A stretch of 64,000 nucleotides of DNA from Streptomyces malachitofuscus (lineage in GTDB: Bacteria > Actinomycetota > Actinomycetes > Streptomycetales > Streptomycetaceae): the NCBI RefSeq assembly GCF_014650055.1, contig NZ_BMUF01000006.1, positions 186,001-250,000 on the forward strand, written 5' to 3'. The notes under the pieces are model-generated. The model made no database searches, had not been told where the DNA came from, and saw nothing but the letters and a program-made list of their open reading frames with translations. Positions within the stretch are counted from its first letter, which is position 1. Each line of letters starts with the position of its first letter. Shown one piece after another: positions 52,399 through 61,465 of this stretch. A program made the translations under genes and the position numbers.

Positions 52399-54081
52399 TC
52401 ACTTGTACATGGTCTGGTTCATGGTTCCGGGGGCGTACGCGTCCGGGTCCACCCAGACGTTGATCAGCGACGGCTTGCCGGATTCACGGGCCCGCCGCAG
52501 CGCGGGGCCGATGTCGGCGGGGTCGCGGACCTCCTCGCCGTGGCCGCCCAGCATCCGCGCGAACTCGTCGTACCGGACGTCGCCGAGGGTGTTGCCGACC
52601 CGCTCGCGCTCCTTGCCGTACTTGGCGGCCTGGCCGTAACGGATCTGGTTCATCGAGGAGTTGTTGCCGACGATGCCGACGAACGGGAGGTCGTAGCGGA
52701 CCAGGGTCTCGAAGTCCCAGCCGGTGAGGGAGAAGGCGCCGTCGCCGAAGAGCGCGACGACTTCCTTGTCGGGGCGTGCCTGCTTGGCGGCGAGCACGAA
52801 GGGCACACCGACGCCGAGGGTGCCGAGCGGTCCCGGGTCCATCCAGTGACCGGGCGACTTGGGCTGCACGACCTGCCCGGAGAAGGTGACGATGTCGCCG
52901 CCGTCCCCGATGTAGATCGAGTCCTCCGTGAGGAAGTCGTTGATCTCGCTGACCAGCCGGTACGGATGGATGGGCGAGGCGTCCGACCGCAGCTGCGGCA
53001 GCCGCTTCTCCAGGGCGGTCTGCTCGGCCGCCCGCAGCTCGTCCAGCCACTCCTTCCGCTTGGACGCACCCCCGTTGACCCGTCCGGAGGCCGCCTCGGT
53101 CACCGACTTCAGCACCAGTCCCGGGTCGCCGACGATGCCGAGGTCGATGTCGCGGTTCTTGCCGACCGTGCGGTAGTCCAGGTCGATCTGCACGACGGTC
53201 GCGTCGGGGGAGAGTCGCTTGCCGTAGCCCATGCGGAAGTCGAAGGGCGTACCGACGATCACGATGACGTCGGCGTTCGAGAAGGCGTACCGCCGTGACA
53301 GCTGGAAGTGGTGCGGGTCGCCGGGCGGGAGCGTGCCGCGCCCCGCGCCGTTCATGTACGCGGGGATGTTGAGGGTGCGGACGAGTTCGACGGCGGCCTC
53401 GGTGCCCCGGGTCGTCCACACCTGGCTGCCGAGCAGGATCGCCGGCTTCTCGGCGTGCACCAGCAGATCGGCCAGCCGCTCGATCGCCTCGGGATCGCCG
53501 GGCGAGCGCGTCGAGGCCCGGTACGCCCCCTGCCGGGGCACCCGTGCCTTGGACGCCGGCACCTTCGCGTCCAGCACGTCGCGCGGGATCTCCAGGAAGG
53601 AGGGTCCGGGCGCGCCGTGGTAGCACTCCCGGAAGGCCATCGACACCATGTCCGCCGCACGCGCCGTGTCCGGCACGGAGGCCGCGAACTTGGTGATGGG
53701 GTTCATCATGTCGACGTGCGGCAGGTCCTGCAGCGACCCCATCTTGTGCTGGGTCAGCGCTCCCTGACCGCCGATCAGCAGCATCGGGGACTCCGCGCGG
53801 AAGGCGTTGGCCACTCCGGTGACGGCGTCGGTCGTCCCCGGGCCGGCGGTGACGACCGCGCAGCCGGGCCTGCCGGTGATGCGCGCGTAGCCGTCGGCGG
53901 CATGGGCCGCCACCTGTTCGTGCCGTACGTCGACGACCTCGATGCCCTCGTCGACGCAGCCGTCGTAGATGTCGATGATGTGGCCGCCGCACAGTGTGTA
54001 GATGCGGTCGACGCCCTCGGCCTTGAGTGCCTTGGCGACGAGATGACCGCCGGAGATGACGTCCTGGGTGTCGTCGGGCAT
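52399..54081 (-). CDS. ThDP-dependent decarboxylase, probable oxalyl-CoA decarboxylase
   Basis: A 560-residue three-domain ThDP enzyme. The catalytic Glu is E55 in [15 protein letters not shown]; the ThDP/Mg motif is [16 protein letters not shown] to VGNNSSMNQ near residue 430-465. Linked to frc by a 10-base gap, it should convert oxalyl-CoA to formyl-CoA and CO2. However, its N-terminal loop (TLCGGHIID) and C-terminus (GTMNQTMYK) differ from Oxalobacter Oxc, and the enzyme could be a 2-hydroxyacyl-CoA lyase/acetolactate-synthase-type relative. The ATG at 54081 follows AAGGAC. No regulatory small subunit is nearby, so acetolactate synthase is unlikely. Confidence 0.78.
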   Translation of the reverse strand: MPDDTQDVISGGHLVAKALKAEGVDRIYTLCGGHIIDIYDGCVDEGIEVVDVRHEQVAAHAADGYARITGRPGCAVVTAGPGTTDAVTGVANAFRAESPMLLIGGQGALTQHKMGSLQDLPHVDMMNPITKFAASVPDTARAADMVSMAFRECYHGAPGPSFLEIPRDVLDAKVPASKARVPRQGAYRASTRSPGDPEAIERLADLLVHAEKPAILLGSQVWTTRGTEAAVELVRTLNIPAYMNGAGRGTLPPGDPHHFQLSRRYAFSNADVIVIVGTPFDFRMGYGKRLSPDATVVQIDLDYRTVGKNRDIDLGIVGDPGLVLKSVTEAASGRVNGGASKRKEWLDELRAAEQTALEKRLPQLRSDASPIHPYRLVSEINDFLTEDSIYIGDGGDIVTFSGQVVQPKSPGHWMDPGPLGTLGVGVPFVLAAKQARPDKEVVALFGDGAFSLTGWDFETLVRYDLPFVGIVGNNSSMNQIRYGQAAKYGKERERVGNTLGDVRYDEFARMLGGHGEEVRDPADIGPALRRARESGKPSLINVWVDPDAYAPGTMNQTMYK

Positions 54082-54134
54082 GGCGAAGTCCTTGTCCCTT
54101 CCTAGGGGGTGGGGAACGGTCTCGCGGTACATTG

Positions 54135-54158
54135 CATACAGTCGACGAATACTGTATG
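54135..54158. promoter_or_regulatory. Perfect inverted repeat operator between oxc-like and sucC-like genes
   Basis: CATACAGT (54135-54142), spacer CGACGAAT, ACTGTATG (54151-54158). Perfect 8-bp arms in AT-rich sequence within the 190-base divergent promoter. The internal GTCGACGAA is also at 20286-20294 before the OFA/FDH divergon. Likely a site for a GntR/FCD-type regulator. Confidence 0.7.
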
Positions 54159-54271
54159 AAGCTTGTTATCCCGCATCCGATGGATGGTGTCCAGGGGGTG
54201 CGCGGCACTTTTCGGTCGCCCCGCTCCGGCCCCTCCCGGACCTTCCGGCGACGTCCCAGACAGGAGCCGAG

Positions 54272-55402
54272 ATGGACCTGTACGAACACCAGGCAAGGGA
54301 ACTCTTCGCAGAACACGGCATCGTGGTGCCGCGGGCCGAGATCACCGGCTCGCCCAAGCAGGCCCGCGAGATCGCCCGCAGGATCGGCGGCCGCGTGGTC
54401 GTCAAGGCGCAGGTCAGGACCGGCGGACGCGGCAAGGCGGGCGGCGTCAAGCTCGCCGCCGACCCGGCCGCCGCTGAGCTCACCGCACGACAGATCCTCG
54501 GCATGAACATCAAGGGCCACACGGTCCGCACCGTGATGGTCGCCCAGCCCGTCGACATCGCCGAGGAGTTCTACGTCTCCTACGTCCTCGACCGGACCGC
54601 CGGCCGGTTCCTCGCCATCGCCTCCGCCGAGGGCGGCATGGACATCGAGGAGGTCGCCGCGACCCGCCCCGAGGCCGTCGCTCGCATCCCCGTCGACCCG
54701 GCCGAGGGGGTCACCACGGCCACGGCCGCCCGCATCGCCGACGCGGCCGGCCTGCCACCGCGGACCGTCGACGTCCTCGTCCGGCTCTGGGAGGTGCTCG
54801 TCCGCGAGGACGCCCTGCTCGTCGAGGTCAACCCGCTCGTCCGCACCCGCGACGGCGCCGTCGTCGCCCTCGACGGCAAGGTCACCCTCGACGACAACGC
54901 CCGCTTCCGCCGGGCGCGCCGGTACGACGAGGACGACTCCGGTCACGACCCGCTGGAGGCTGCGGCGACCGCCAAGGGCCTCAACTACGTCAAGCTCGAC
55001 GGCGAGGTCGGCATCATCGGCAACGGCGCCGGACTGGTCATGTCGACCCTGGACGTGGTCGCCGGCTGCGGAGCACGCCCCGCCAACTTCCTCGACATCG
55101 GCGGCGGCGCCTCCGCGCAGGTCATGGCGGACGGCCTGTCGGTCGTCCTCGCCGACCCGTCCGTCAGGTCCGTCTTCGTCAACGTCTTCGGCGGCATCAC
55201 CGCCTGCGACGCGGTCGCCGACGGCATCGTCCGCGCCCTCGACACCGTACGGCTGACCAAGCCGCTCGTCGTACGCCTCGACGGCAACAACGCGGCCCGC
55301 GGAAGGGCCGTCCTGGACGGGCGCGCGCATCCGCTCGTCGAGCAGGTCACCACCATGGACGGCGCCGCGAGCCGGGCCGCCCACCTCGCCACCACACCCT
55401 GA
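54272..55402 (+). CDS. Succinate-CoA ligase beta subunit-like (ADP-forming), accessory paralogue
   Basis: A 376-residue ATP-grasp protein of the SucC/MtkA family: [37 protein letters not shown], the metal-binding EVNPL and the nucleotide-loop [11 protein letters not shown], then NFLDIGGGA and [10 protein letters not shown]. It partners the alpha subunit downstream (14-base gap). This is a specialised copy, and the substrate may be oxalate, malate or another dicarboxylate instead of succinate. ATG 54272 with CAGGAG. It is divergent from the oxalyl-CoA decarboxylase-like gene over a shared operator. Confidence 0.92.
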   Translation: MDLYEHQARELFAEHGIVVPRAEITGSPKQAREIARRIGGRVVVKAQVRTGGRGKAGGVKLAADPAAAELTARQILGMNIKGHTVRTVMVAQPVDIAEEFYVSYVLDRTAGRFLAIASAEGGMDIEEVAATRPEAVARIPVDPAEGVTTATAARIADAAGLPPRTVDVLVRLWEVLVREDALLVEVNPLVRTRDGAVVALDGKVTLDDNARFRRARRYDEDDSGHDPLEAAATAKGLNYVKLDGEVGIIGNGAGLVMSTLDVVAGCGARPANFLDIGGGASAQVMADGLSVVLADPSVRSVFVNVFGGITACDAVADGIVRALDTVRLTKPLVVRLDGNNAARGRAVLDGRAHPLVEQVTTMDGAASRAAHLATTP

Positions 55403-55416
55403 GGAGAGCGGACGAC

Positions 55417-56328
55417 ATGGCGATCCACCTCACCAAGGAGAGCAAGGTCCTCGTCCAGGGCATGACCGGCGGCGAGGGCATGAAGCACACCCGGCGGATG
55501 CTCGCCGCCGGCACGGACGTCGTCGGCGGCGTCAACCCGCGCAAGGCGGGCCGCCGCGTCGACTTCGACGTCCCCCAGAGCCTGAACGGCCTGGGAGGTG
55601 CCCCCAGCTCCGTACCCGTCTTCGGCTCCGTGGCCGAGGGCATGGACGCGACGGGGGCGGACGTCACCGTCGTCTTCGTACCGCCCGCCTTCGCCAAGTA
55701 CGCCGTGGTCGAGGCCGCCGACGCCGGCATCGGCCTCGCGGTCGTCATCACCGAGGGCATCCCCGTCCACGACTCCGTCGCCTTCCTCGACCACGCCCGC
55801 CGCCGCAGCACCCGCGTCATCGGCCCGAACTGCCCCGGCCTGATCACCCCCGGCCAGTCCAACGCGGGCATCATCCCGGCCGACATCGCCAAACCCGGGC
55901 CCGTCGGGCTGGTCTCCAAGTCCGGCACCCTCACCTACCAGCTCATGTACGAGCTGCGGGACACCGGCTTCTCCACCTGCGTCGGCATCGGCGGCGACCC
56001 CGTCGTCGGCACCACCCACATCGACTGCCTCGCCGCCTTCCAGGACGACCCCGACACCGAACTGATCGTCCTCATCGGTGAGATAGGCGGCGACGCGGAG
56101 GAACGCGCGGCCGCCTACATCCGCGACCACGTCACCAAGCCCGTCGTCGGCTACATCGCCGGTTTCACCGCCCCCGAGGGCCGCACCATGGGCCACGCCG
56201 GCGCGATCGTCTCCGGATCCTCCGGCACGGCACGGGCGAAGCAGGAGGCACTGGAGGCGGCCGGAGTCCGGGTCGGTGCCACGCCCACGGAGACGGCCCG
56301 GCAGGTGCTGGCCGTGCTCGACGTCTGA
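55417..56328 (+). CDS. Succinate-CoA ligase alpha subunit-like, accessory paralogue
   Basis: A 303-residue CoA-binding/ligase-CoA protein of the SucD/MtkB family. CoA-binding [35 protein letters not shown], and the phospho-His in [10 protein letters not shown] are intact. Compared with E. coli SucD, about ten extra residues (around [12 protein letters not shown], residues 52-63) lie before VPVFGSV, encoded by a short inverted repeat. ATG 55417 follows GAGGAGAG. Forms an alpha-beta ligase with the upstream product. Confidence 0.92.
   Translation: MAIHLTKESKVLVQGMTGGEGMKHTRRMLAAGTDVVGGVNPRKAGRRVDFDVPQSLNGLGGAPSSVPVFGSVAEGMDATGADVTVVFVPPAFAKYAVVEAADAGIGLAVVITEGIPVHDSVAFLDHARRRSTRVIGPNCPGLITPGQSNAGIIPADIAKPGPVGLVSKSGTLTYQLMYELRDTGFSTCVGIGGDPVVGTTHIDCLAAFQDDPDTELIVLIGEIGGDAEERAAAYIRDHVTKPVVGYIAGFTAPEGRTMGHAGAIVSGSSGTARAKQEALEAAGVRVGATPTETARQVLAVLDV
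55591..55607. repeat. Short inverted repeat inside the sucD-like gene
   Basis: CTGGGAGGTGCCCCCAG, in frame, coding LGGAPS. The sequence GGGAGGTGCCCCC also forms part of the palindromic element at 16721-16762, so it looks like a fragment of the same repeat family. Confidence 0.6.
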
Positions 56329-56382
56329 ACCATTCCTGAGCACCTCGACCTCTCGACCGTGCACCGAGAGCGGAGGAACCGT

Positions 56383-57924
56383 ATGCCACCCACCCTCACC
56401 CTGAAGTCCGGCACCGCCTGGGCCGACGCATGGCAGCGCTGCCTGATCGTCGCTCCCGAGGCCTTCCGGGACGACCGCGTCCTCAACCTCTGGAACGCCG
56501 GCTGGCAGGCCGACGGCCGGGTCCTGCCCGCCGTCAGCCCCGTCGACGGCAGTCCTGTCGCGGGCCCGCCACGCCTGGGCCGGGCCACCGCCCGGCAGGC
56601 CGTGCGCGCCGCGCTCGACCAGCACCGCGCCTGGCGGCACATCCCGCTGCCGGAACGCCGGGCCCGCGTCGCTGCCACCCTGGACGCGCTCACCCAGCAC
56701 CGCGACCTGCTGGCCCTGCTGCTCGTCTGGGAGATCGGCAAACCCTGGCGGCTCGCCCTGGCCGACGTCGACCGGGCCATCGACGGCGTGCGCTGGTACG
56801 TCGACGGCATCGACGGCATGCTCGACGGCCGCGTCCCGCTCGACGGGCCCGTCTCCAACATCGCCAGCTGGAACTACCCGATGAGCGTGCTCGTCCACGC
56901 GATGCTGGTGCAGGCACTGGCGGGCAACGCGGTGATCGCCAAGACCCCGACCGACGGCGGCGTCGCGTGTCTGACGCTGGCCTCGGCGCTCGCCGCCCGG
57001 GAGGGCATCCCCGTCACCCTCGTCAGCGGCAGCGGAGGCGAGCTGTCCGAGGCGCTGGTCAGGGCGCCCGAGATCGGCTGTGTCTCCTTCGTGGGCGGCC
57101 GCGACACCGGCGCCGCGGTCGCCACGGCCGTCGCCGACCTCGGCAAGCGGCACATCCTCGAACAGGAGGGACTCAACACCTGGGGCATCTGGAACCACTC
57201 GGACTGGGACACCCTGGGCGCGGTGATCCCGAGGCTCTTCGACTACGGCAAACAGCGCTGCACGGCGTACCCGCGCTTCGTCGTCCAGCGCAGCCTCTTC
57301 GACGCCTTCCTGGCCGCCTACCTCCCGGCGGTCCGCACGCTCGGCATCGGCCACCCGCTCGCCGTCGAGGACCCCGCCGACCCGTTCCCCCGCCTGGACT
57401 TCGGGCCGGTGATCAGCGCGGCCAAGGCCAAGGAACTCCACGACCAGGTCGCCGAGGCCGTCGACCGCGGCGCCGTCCCCCTGCACCGGGGCACCCCGTC
57501 CACCACCCGCTTCCTGCCCGGCCAGGACACCTCGGCGTACGTCCAGCCGGTCACCCTGCTGAACCCGCCCCGCTCCTCCCCGCTGCACCACGCGGAGCCG
57601 TTCGGCCCGGTCGACACCATCGTCCTGGTCGACACGGAGGCCGAACTGCTGGCGGCCATGAACGCCTCCAACGGCGCCCTGGTGGCCACGCTGTCCACGG
57701 ACGACCGGTCCACCTTCGACCGTCTGGCCCCGCACATCCGCGCCTTCAAGGTCGGCCACGGCGTCCCCCGGTCCCGGGGCGACCGCGACGAGCTGTTCGG
57801 CGGCCTCGGCGCGTCCTGGCGCGGCGCCTTCGTCGGCGGCGATCTCCTGGTCCGCGCCGTGACCCGGGGGCCGGCGGGGGAGCGGCTGCCCGGCAACTTC
57901 CCGGAGTACCAGCTCATGCCCTGA
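56383..57924 (+). CDS. Aldehyde dehydrogenase family protein
   Basis: A 513-residue NAD(P)-dependent aldehyde dehydrogenase. Catalytic C293 lies in GKQRCTAYPR, the general base in LEQEGLNTWG (E260 or E262) and the oxyanion Asn in SWNYPMS (N164); the cofactor-binding GNAVIAKTPTDGG and the FVGGRDTG loop are present. The context QRCT differs from the usual GQxC, placing it in a less studied branch. It follows the SucCD-like pair by 54 bases, so the CoA-ester or an aldehyde derived from it, perhaps glyoxylate, may be the substrate. The ATG at 56383 has GGAGGAA before it; the in-frame GTG at 56359 does not. Confidence 0.88.
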   Translation: MPPTLTLKSGTAWADAWQRCLIVAPEAFRDDRVLNLWNAGWQADGRVLPAVSPVDGSPVAGPPRLGRATARQAVRAALDQHRAWRHIPLPERRARVAATLDALTQHRDLLALLLVWEIGKPWRLALADVDRAIDGVRWYVDGIDGMLDGRVPLDGPVSNIASWNYPMSVLVHAMLVQALAGNAVIAKTPTDGGVACLTLASALAAREGIPVTLVSGSGGELSEALVRAPEIGCVSFVGGRDTGAAVATAVADLGKRHILEQEGLNTWGIWNHSDWDTLGAVIPRLFDYGKQRCTAYPRFVVQRSLFDAFLAAYLPAVRTLGIGHPLAVEDPADPFPRLDFGPVISAAKAKELHDQVAEAVDRGAVPLHRGTPSTTRFLPGQDTSAYVQPVTLLNPPRSSPLHHAEPFGPVDTIVLVDTEAELLAAMNASNGALVATLSTDDRSTFDRLAPHIRAFKVGHGVPRSRGDRDELFGGLGASWRGAFVGGDLLVRAVTRGPAGERLPGNFPEYQLMP

Positions 57925-58061
57925 CGCACGTGAGCGGCCGGACACCCACCGTGCACCGCCGCCCGGAGAGACGGAAAACGCAGGTGAAAGGCGCTGCGAA
58001 ACCTTGGTATGGTTGTCCATGTCGCCGCGGGGGAACACCTCGCCGAGGCGGCAGACACCTT

Positions 58062-58146
58062 GTCCGGGTGGCGGAATGGCAGACGCGCTAGCTTGAGGTG
58101 CTAGTGCCCTTTATCGGGCGTGGGGGTTCAAGTCCCCCCTCGGACA
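58062..58146 (+). tRNA. tRNA-Leu (anticodon GAG)
   Basis: An 85-base type II tRNA with long variable arm. Acceptor GTCCGGG pairs with CTCGGAC, the D arm is GTGGCGGAATGGCAGACGCG, the anticodon stem-loop is CTAGC-TTGAGGT-GCTAG giving anticodon GAG, the variable arm is TGCCCTTTATCGGGCG, and the T arm is GGGGGTTCAAGTCCCCC. CCA is not encoded. The discriminator base is A, as in tRNA-Leu. Confidence 0.95.
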
Positions 58147-58151
58147 CGTTC

Positions 58152-58187
58152 CCGCGAGGGCCCGACCGTACGGTCGGGCCCTCGCGG
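58152..58187. terminator. Terminator after tRNA-Leu
   Basis: Perfect 16-bp stem: CCGCGAGGGCCCGACC (58152-58167), loop GTAC, GGTCGGGCCCTCGCGG (58172-58187). Convergent with the SMI1 gene, so probably used by both. Confidence 0.92.
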
Positions 58188-58216
58188 CGTTCCGGGCCCT
58201 TGAACACCGGCGTGAC

Positions 58217-59587
58217 CTACGCGACCGCCTCCTCCAGCACCGTGATCTCGGTGATCGGCGGCCGGCCGTACAGGGCGAGGATCTCGTTGGCCAGGGCGAT
58301 GATGTGCAGCGGGTTGTCCCGCTGCCGGTGGGCGTCGATGCCCGCTGCCTGGAGCCCCTTGGGCACGGCCCCCGCGTCGAGCAGGACGCGCCACTCCGCG
58401 GGCGGGAGTTCCAGGTATTCGAGGTGGGTGAGCCGGGCGATCTCGCACGGGTCGGCCAGCGTACCCGGATACACGCTCAAGGTCCGCAGGCGCGGCAGGT
58501 CGAAGACGGGGGCGAGGCTGACGGGTTCCTTCTCCCACACCCCGATGCTGAGGACCTCCAGGCCAGGATGGGCGGCGGCCTCGACGCTGGGCACGGAGGC
58601 GTGGTTGACGTAGGCGACCAGCGGGGGCCGTTCGACCTTCGGGACCGGCCGGCCGTCGAAGTGACCGTGGACGACCATGTCGGTGAGGGAGTCGGCGATC
58701 AGCCCGGCGCCGATGTTCCCCTCGTGACCGATGATGATCACCTGTCCGACGTGCCCGTCCGGGCCCGGTGTGAGGTCGACGGCGATACGGTCGCCGCCGC
58801 CGCTGTCACCGAAGACGATCCAGCCGGGCGAGCCGACGAGCTGCTGCACGGCGTGCTCGGGACCCGTCTCGACCGCGTACATGGCGCCGAACTGCCACAG
58901 CACCTTCCGGGACGCCGCGTCCGCGACGTACACCTCGCTGAGCGGGAACAGATCGCAGCCAATGATGTCGTACGGCTCCCGGAAGTCGTCCCAGTCCTCG
59001 TACCGGCCGCTGACGACCTCGTACAGAGCCCTCAGCTCGGGCGGCAGCGTCACGCCCAGGCGTGCCTCGGCCGCCGCGAGCTCCGTCTCGGAGGCGCCCA
59101 CCGCGCCCGGGAGCCGTTCACGCAGGCTGCGCCGCAGCAGGTCCACGTCCGCGGACGCGGCCGGCGCCGCGCCCGGCACCGGCTCGGGCAGGCGGCGCAC
59201 CGGCTCGGGCTGCGCCCCGTCCGCGAGGAGAAGCGTGCCGGGGTGCGCGGTCGCGACACCCGGCTCGACGGAGGGGCTCGGTTCGATCAGGTGCAGCCGG
59301 ACACGACCGGGCGCGGAGGCGGCCTCGACGACGAAGGAGATCCCGTCGCTCCCCTCCTCCTTGAGCGCCTCGACGATCAGGCCCATGGCGTCGAACTGCT
59401 CCTGGTTGTCCGAGATCAGCGCGGCACGCCCGGGCTGCGGCGGCCGGTACGGCAGGGGAACACTCCACCCACCGGGACCGATCTGCCCCGCCACGTGCCC
59501 GCCGGGCGCGGAGAGCGTGTCCGCGTGCGCGGCGTGCAAGAGGCGCAGCAGGGGCTGCCAGGTGGCGACGTCATGGAGCGAGGGCAC
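58217..59587 (-). CDS. SMI1/KNR4 family protein
   Basis: A 456-residue cytoplasmic protein with a SMI1/KNR4 (SUKH-like) domain at about 155-320: ETELAAAEARLGVTLPPELRALYEVVSG, FPLSEV and WIVFGDSGGGDRIAVDL. The N-terminal 150 residues (DNQEQFDAMGLIVEALKEEG) are not assigned, and the C-terminal part has leucine-rich-repeat-like strands (LEVLSIGVWE, LRTLSVYPG, LEYLELPP). SUKH proteins often act as immunity proteins to nuclease toxins, but no toxin gene is adjacent. GTG 59587 follows a perfect AGGAGG. Confidence 0.85.
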   Translation of the reverse strand: MPSLHDVATWQPLLRLLHAAHADTLSAPGGHVAGQIGPGGWSVPLPYRPPQPGRAALISDNQEQFDAMGLIVEALKEEGSDGISFVVEAASAPGRVRLHLIEPSPSVEPGVATAHPGTLLLADGAQPEPVRRLPEPVPGAAPAASADVDLLRRSLRERLPGAVGASETELAAAEARLGVTLPPELRALYEVVSGRYEDWDDFREPYDIIGCDLFPLSEVYVADAASRKVLWQFGAMYAVETGPEHAVQQLVGSPGWIVFGDSGGGDRIAVDLTPGPDGHVGQVIIIGHEGNIGAGLIADSLTDMVVHGHFDGRPVPKVERPPLVAYVNHASVPSVEAAAHPGLEVLSIGVWEKEPVSLAPVFDLPRLRTLSVYPGTLADPCEIARLTHLEYLELPPAEWRVLLDAGAVPKGLQAAGIDAHRQRDNPLHIIALANEILALYGRPPITEITVLEEAVA

Positions 59588-59649
59588 GGTAAGTCCTCCT
59601 GAGGGTGTGCTCGCCGATTGTGGATCACGGGTGGCGCGAACGCCACGGA

Positions 59650-60747
59650 TTACAGCAGGACGAGCAGCCTGGTCCCCGGGACCAGCTTCCGGTTGACCGA
59701 CGTCGACTGGACGAACACCGTGTAGGCGTCGTTGCTCCCCGGCGCCACCGTGACCTCTGTCGCCGGCAGGCCCAGGAGCTGCCGGGCGGCGGGACCGGTG
59801 AACACCTTGCCGGTCGTGCGGCCGGTGGCCGGGTCCTTCTCCGCCACGGCTATCTGCTTGTTGGCCTGCACCTTCTCGCGCTTGGACAGCTCGTAGAAGG
59901 CGCAGCCGGTCTTGTACGGATGCCCGGCGCCGGTGACGAAGTCGCGGATCGAGGTGCGCTGGTCCACCGGGATCAGCACGTACTTGCCGGCATCCAGAGC
60001 CTGGAGGTTGGACTTCACGTCCGCCGCGCTCAGGTCCTGGCCCATCGCGAAGAGGTTCCGGGTGCCGCGCACGCCCTGCTCGCGGTCGCGCAGGAACTTG
60101 GTGGCGGCCGTCTTCACGGCGCCTATCGCCTCCTCGACGCCCTGGTCGGAGTCGGCGTCCCAGATCGAGATGTTGCCCGTGGGGAAGCCGTACTGCTGGG
60201 CGGTGCGCTTGGCCAGGGAGTTGGGCACCATGATGGCCGACGTCCAGTGGTCGGGCAGGGTGTTCATCTTGTCGGCGATCCGGCTCCGCCACTCGTCGAG
60301 CACGGCACGTCCGTCGGGCATGAGGTCGTGCCGCGAACCCGTCGTGTCGGCGCCGGAGGCGTTCTCCTCGCCGTCGGTGACGACGACCTGGAGGAAGCTG
60401 TGCTCGCCGTACTCCTCCCAAATGTGACCGAGGTCGTCGAGCGCCTTCACCGACGCCTGGATCAGCGCCGTCGCGCCGTTCTCCACGGTGTACAGCCCGC
60501 GCATGGACGGCAGATGCTTCACGTCCATGTCCCACACCAGGTTCTCGACGAGGTGGTCGAAGGCGTAGAGGCTGATCCGGGTCTCGTGCCCGAGCCGGTC
60601 GGACTCCTCCGCCAGCCCCTTCACGAACTCGTCGACGACGCGCACCAGTTGCTCCGAGTGGCCCTGCATCGAACCGGACTTGTCGATGACGAGAGCGACG
60701 TGGTTCACGAAGTGCTTCTTCAGCCGGTCCTTCACCGTGGCGCTCAT
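59650..60747 (-). CDS. VWA domain-containing protein
   Basis: A 365-residue protein with a von Willebrand factor A domain (about 15-230): MIDAS motif DKSGSM, TDGEENASGAD, and the regions ALIQASVKALDDL and WTSAIMVPN. The C-terminal half (KREKVQANKQIAVAEKDPATGRTTGKVFTG) looks like a domain met in TerF/TerY-like or phage-tail-linked VWA proteins; function unknown. No signal peptide. ATG 60747 has AAAGGG about 9 bases before; an in-frame ATG at 60756 is too close to it. It lies 62 bases upstream of the SMI1 gene in the same direction. Confidence 0.85.
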   Translation of the reverse strand: MSATVKDRLKKHFVNHVALVIDKSGSMQGHSEQLVRVVDEFVKGLAEESDRLGHETRISLYAFDHLVENLVWDMDVKHLPSMRGLYTVENGATALIQASVKALDDLGHIWEEYGEHSFLQVVVTDGEENASGADTTGSRHDLMPDGRAVLDEWRSRIADKMNTLPDHWTSAIMVPNSLAKRTAQQYGFPTGNISIWDADSDQGVEEAIGAVKTAATKFLRDREQGVRGTRNLFAMGQDLSAADVKSNLQALDAGKYVLIPVDQRTSIRDFVTGAGHPYKTGCAFYELSKREKVQANKQIAVAEKDPATGRTTGKVFTGPAARQLLGLPATEVTVAPGSNDAYTVFVQSTSVNRKLVPGTRLLVLL

Positions 60748-61106
60748 CGCGTCCATCCCTTTCCCCGTCGGCCGCCGGGGGACCCTCCCCAACGCCTTTT
60801 TCCGCAGGCGGACGTGTCCCTCCACAGCGCGACCGCCGGGATGGCTTCTGGTCCGTCCAGATGATGGCTTCACCTTAGGGAAGGGGACTGACAACGGGGC
60901 CCTGGCGGGGGACCGATCGGCTCCGGTCCGCTGTGCTACTCCGTCCTGCGCCTGGAGGCCACCGTCGCGCAGGGCCCTGTCCGTGGCCCGCCCGATGATC
61001 GCGGTCGCACTCGCGTCCGCGGCGCCTCCGACGATGCCGCCGAGGATCGGCATCCTCCCCGTGCAGGGCGGAGCTGTAGTCCGCACGGTCGGGGACTCAC
61101 CAGTTG
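60748..61106. other. Gene-poor stretch with possible gene remnant
   Basis: A 359-base interval. On the minus strand a reading frame gives MPILGGIVGGAADASATAII at about 60990-61053, which resembles the glycine-rich C-terminus of EcsC-like or related membrane proteins, but it has no conserved start and runs into low-quality sequence. I treat it as a possible decayed fragment and call no gene. Confidence 0.35.
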
Positions 61107-61448
61107 TCATGTGTAGCCAAGTGCTTCCTGGGAGTGCAGGCGCCACCCGTCGTACCGCTTGACCAGGACGAAGGCGGTGCGTGCAAGAACGTCGTAGTAC
61201 CCGGACTCCGGGTCGTGGCCGTAGGTGAACCAGAGCGCCTCGACCCGCGCCCTGTCCGGGGACTCGCTGACGACGGTCACCTCTTCCAGTGTGGACACGG
61301 CGCCGAACCCATCGACTTTGCTGTGCTTGTGCGCGGTGGCGTACTCGGCGCAAAAGTCAGCAGGGCTCTGGTAAAGCATTTGAACCTCTTGGGTGCGGGC
61401 ACGGCCAGCTTGTATGAGCATGATGGCGTCGCCGTTGCTCACCGACAC
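61107..61448 (-). CDS. Small protein of unknown function (possible NTF2/SnoaL-like)
   Basis: Up to 113 residues. Codon use is noticeably less GC-rich than that of its neighbours (CAA, CTT, CAT-type codons are common), suggesting acquired or decaying DNA. The C-terminal part (RVEALWFTYGHDPESGYYDVLARTAFVLVKRYDGWRLHSQEALGY) has the strand pattern and final GWRL of NTF2-like or SnoaL-like folds. The start is uncertain: GTG 61448, ATG 61421 and ATG 61379 (MLYQSPADFC) are all possible. It sits just upstream of a possible remnant and beside a two-component operon. No function is assigned. Confidence 0.6.
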   Translation of the reverse strand: MSVSNGDAIMLIQAGRARTQEVQMLYQSPADFCAEYATAHKHSKVDGFGAVSTLEEVTVVSESPDRARVEALWFTYGHDPESGYYDVLARTAFVLVKRYDGWRLHSQEALGYT

Positions 61449-61465
61449 TCGTCTTGGTCGGAGCC

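Noticed and set aside
52399..54081. Acetolactate synthase large subunit
   Set aside because: No ilvN-type small subunit and no branched-chain genes; the operon contains frc and an oxalate-type carrier.
54272..56328. Primary TCA-cycle succinyl-CoA synthetase
   Set aside because: Possible, but the genes share an operator with oxalate genes, so an accessory paralogue is more likely; the main pair would be expected elsewhere in the genome.
58062..58146. tRNA-Leu as an integration site for a mobile element
   Set aside because: No integrase, no repeated 3' tRNA fragment and no foreign gene block is seen on either side.
58217..60747. Toxin-immunity locus (SUKH immunity protein next to a VWA effector)
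   Set aside because: The VWA protein has no nuclease or other toxin domain and no export signal, so the pairing is not evidence of a toxin system.
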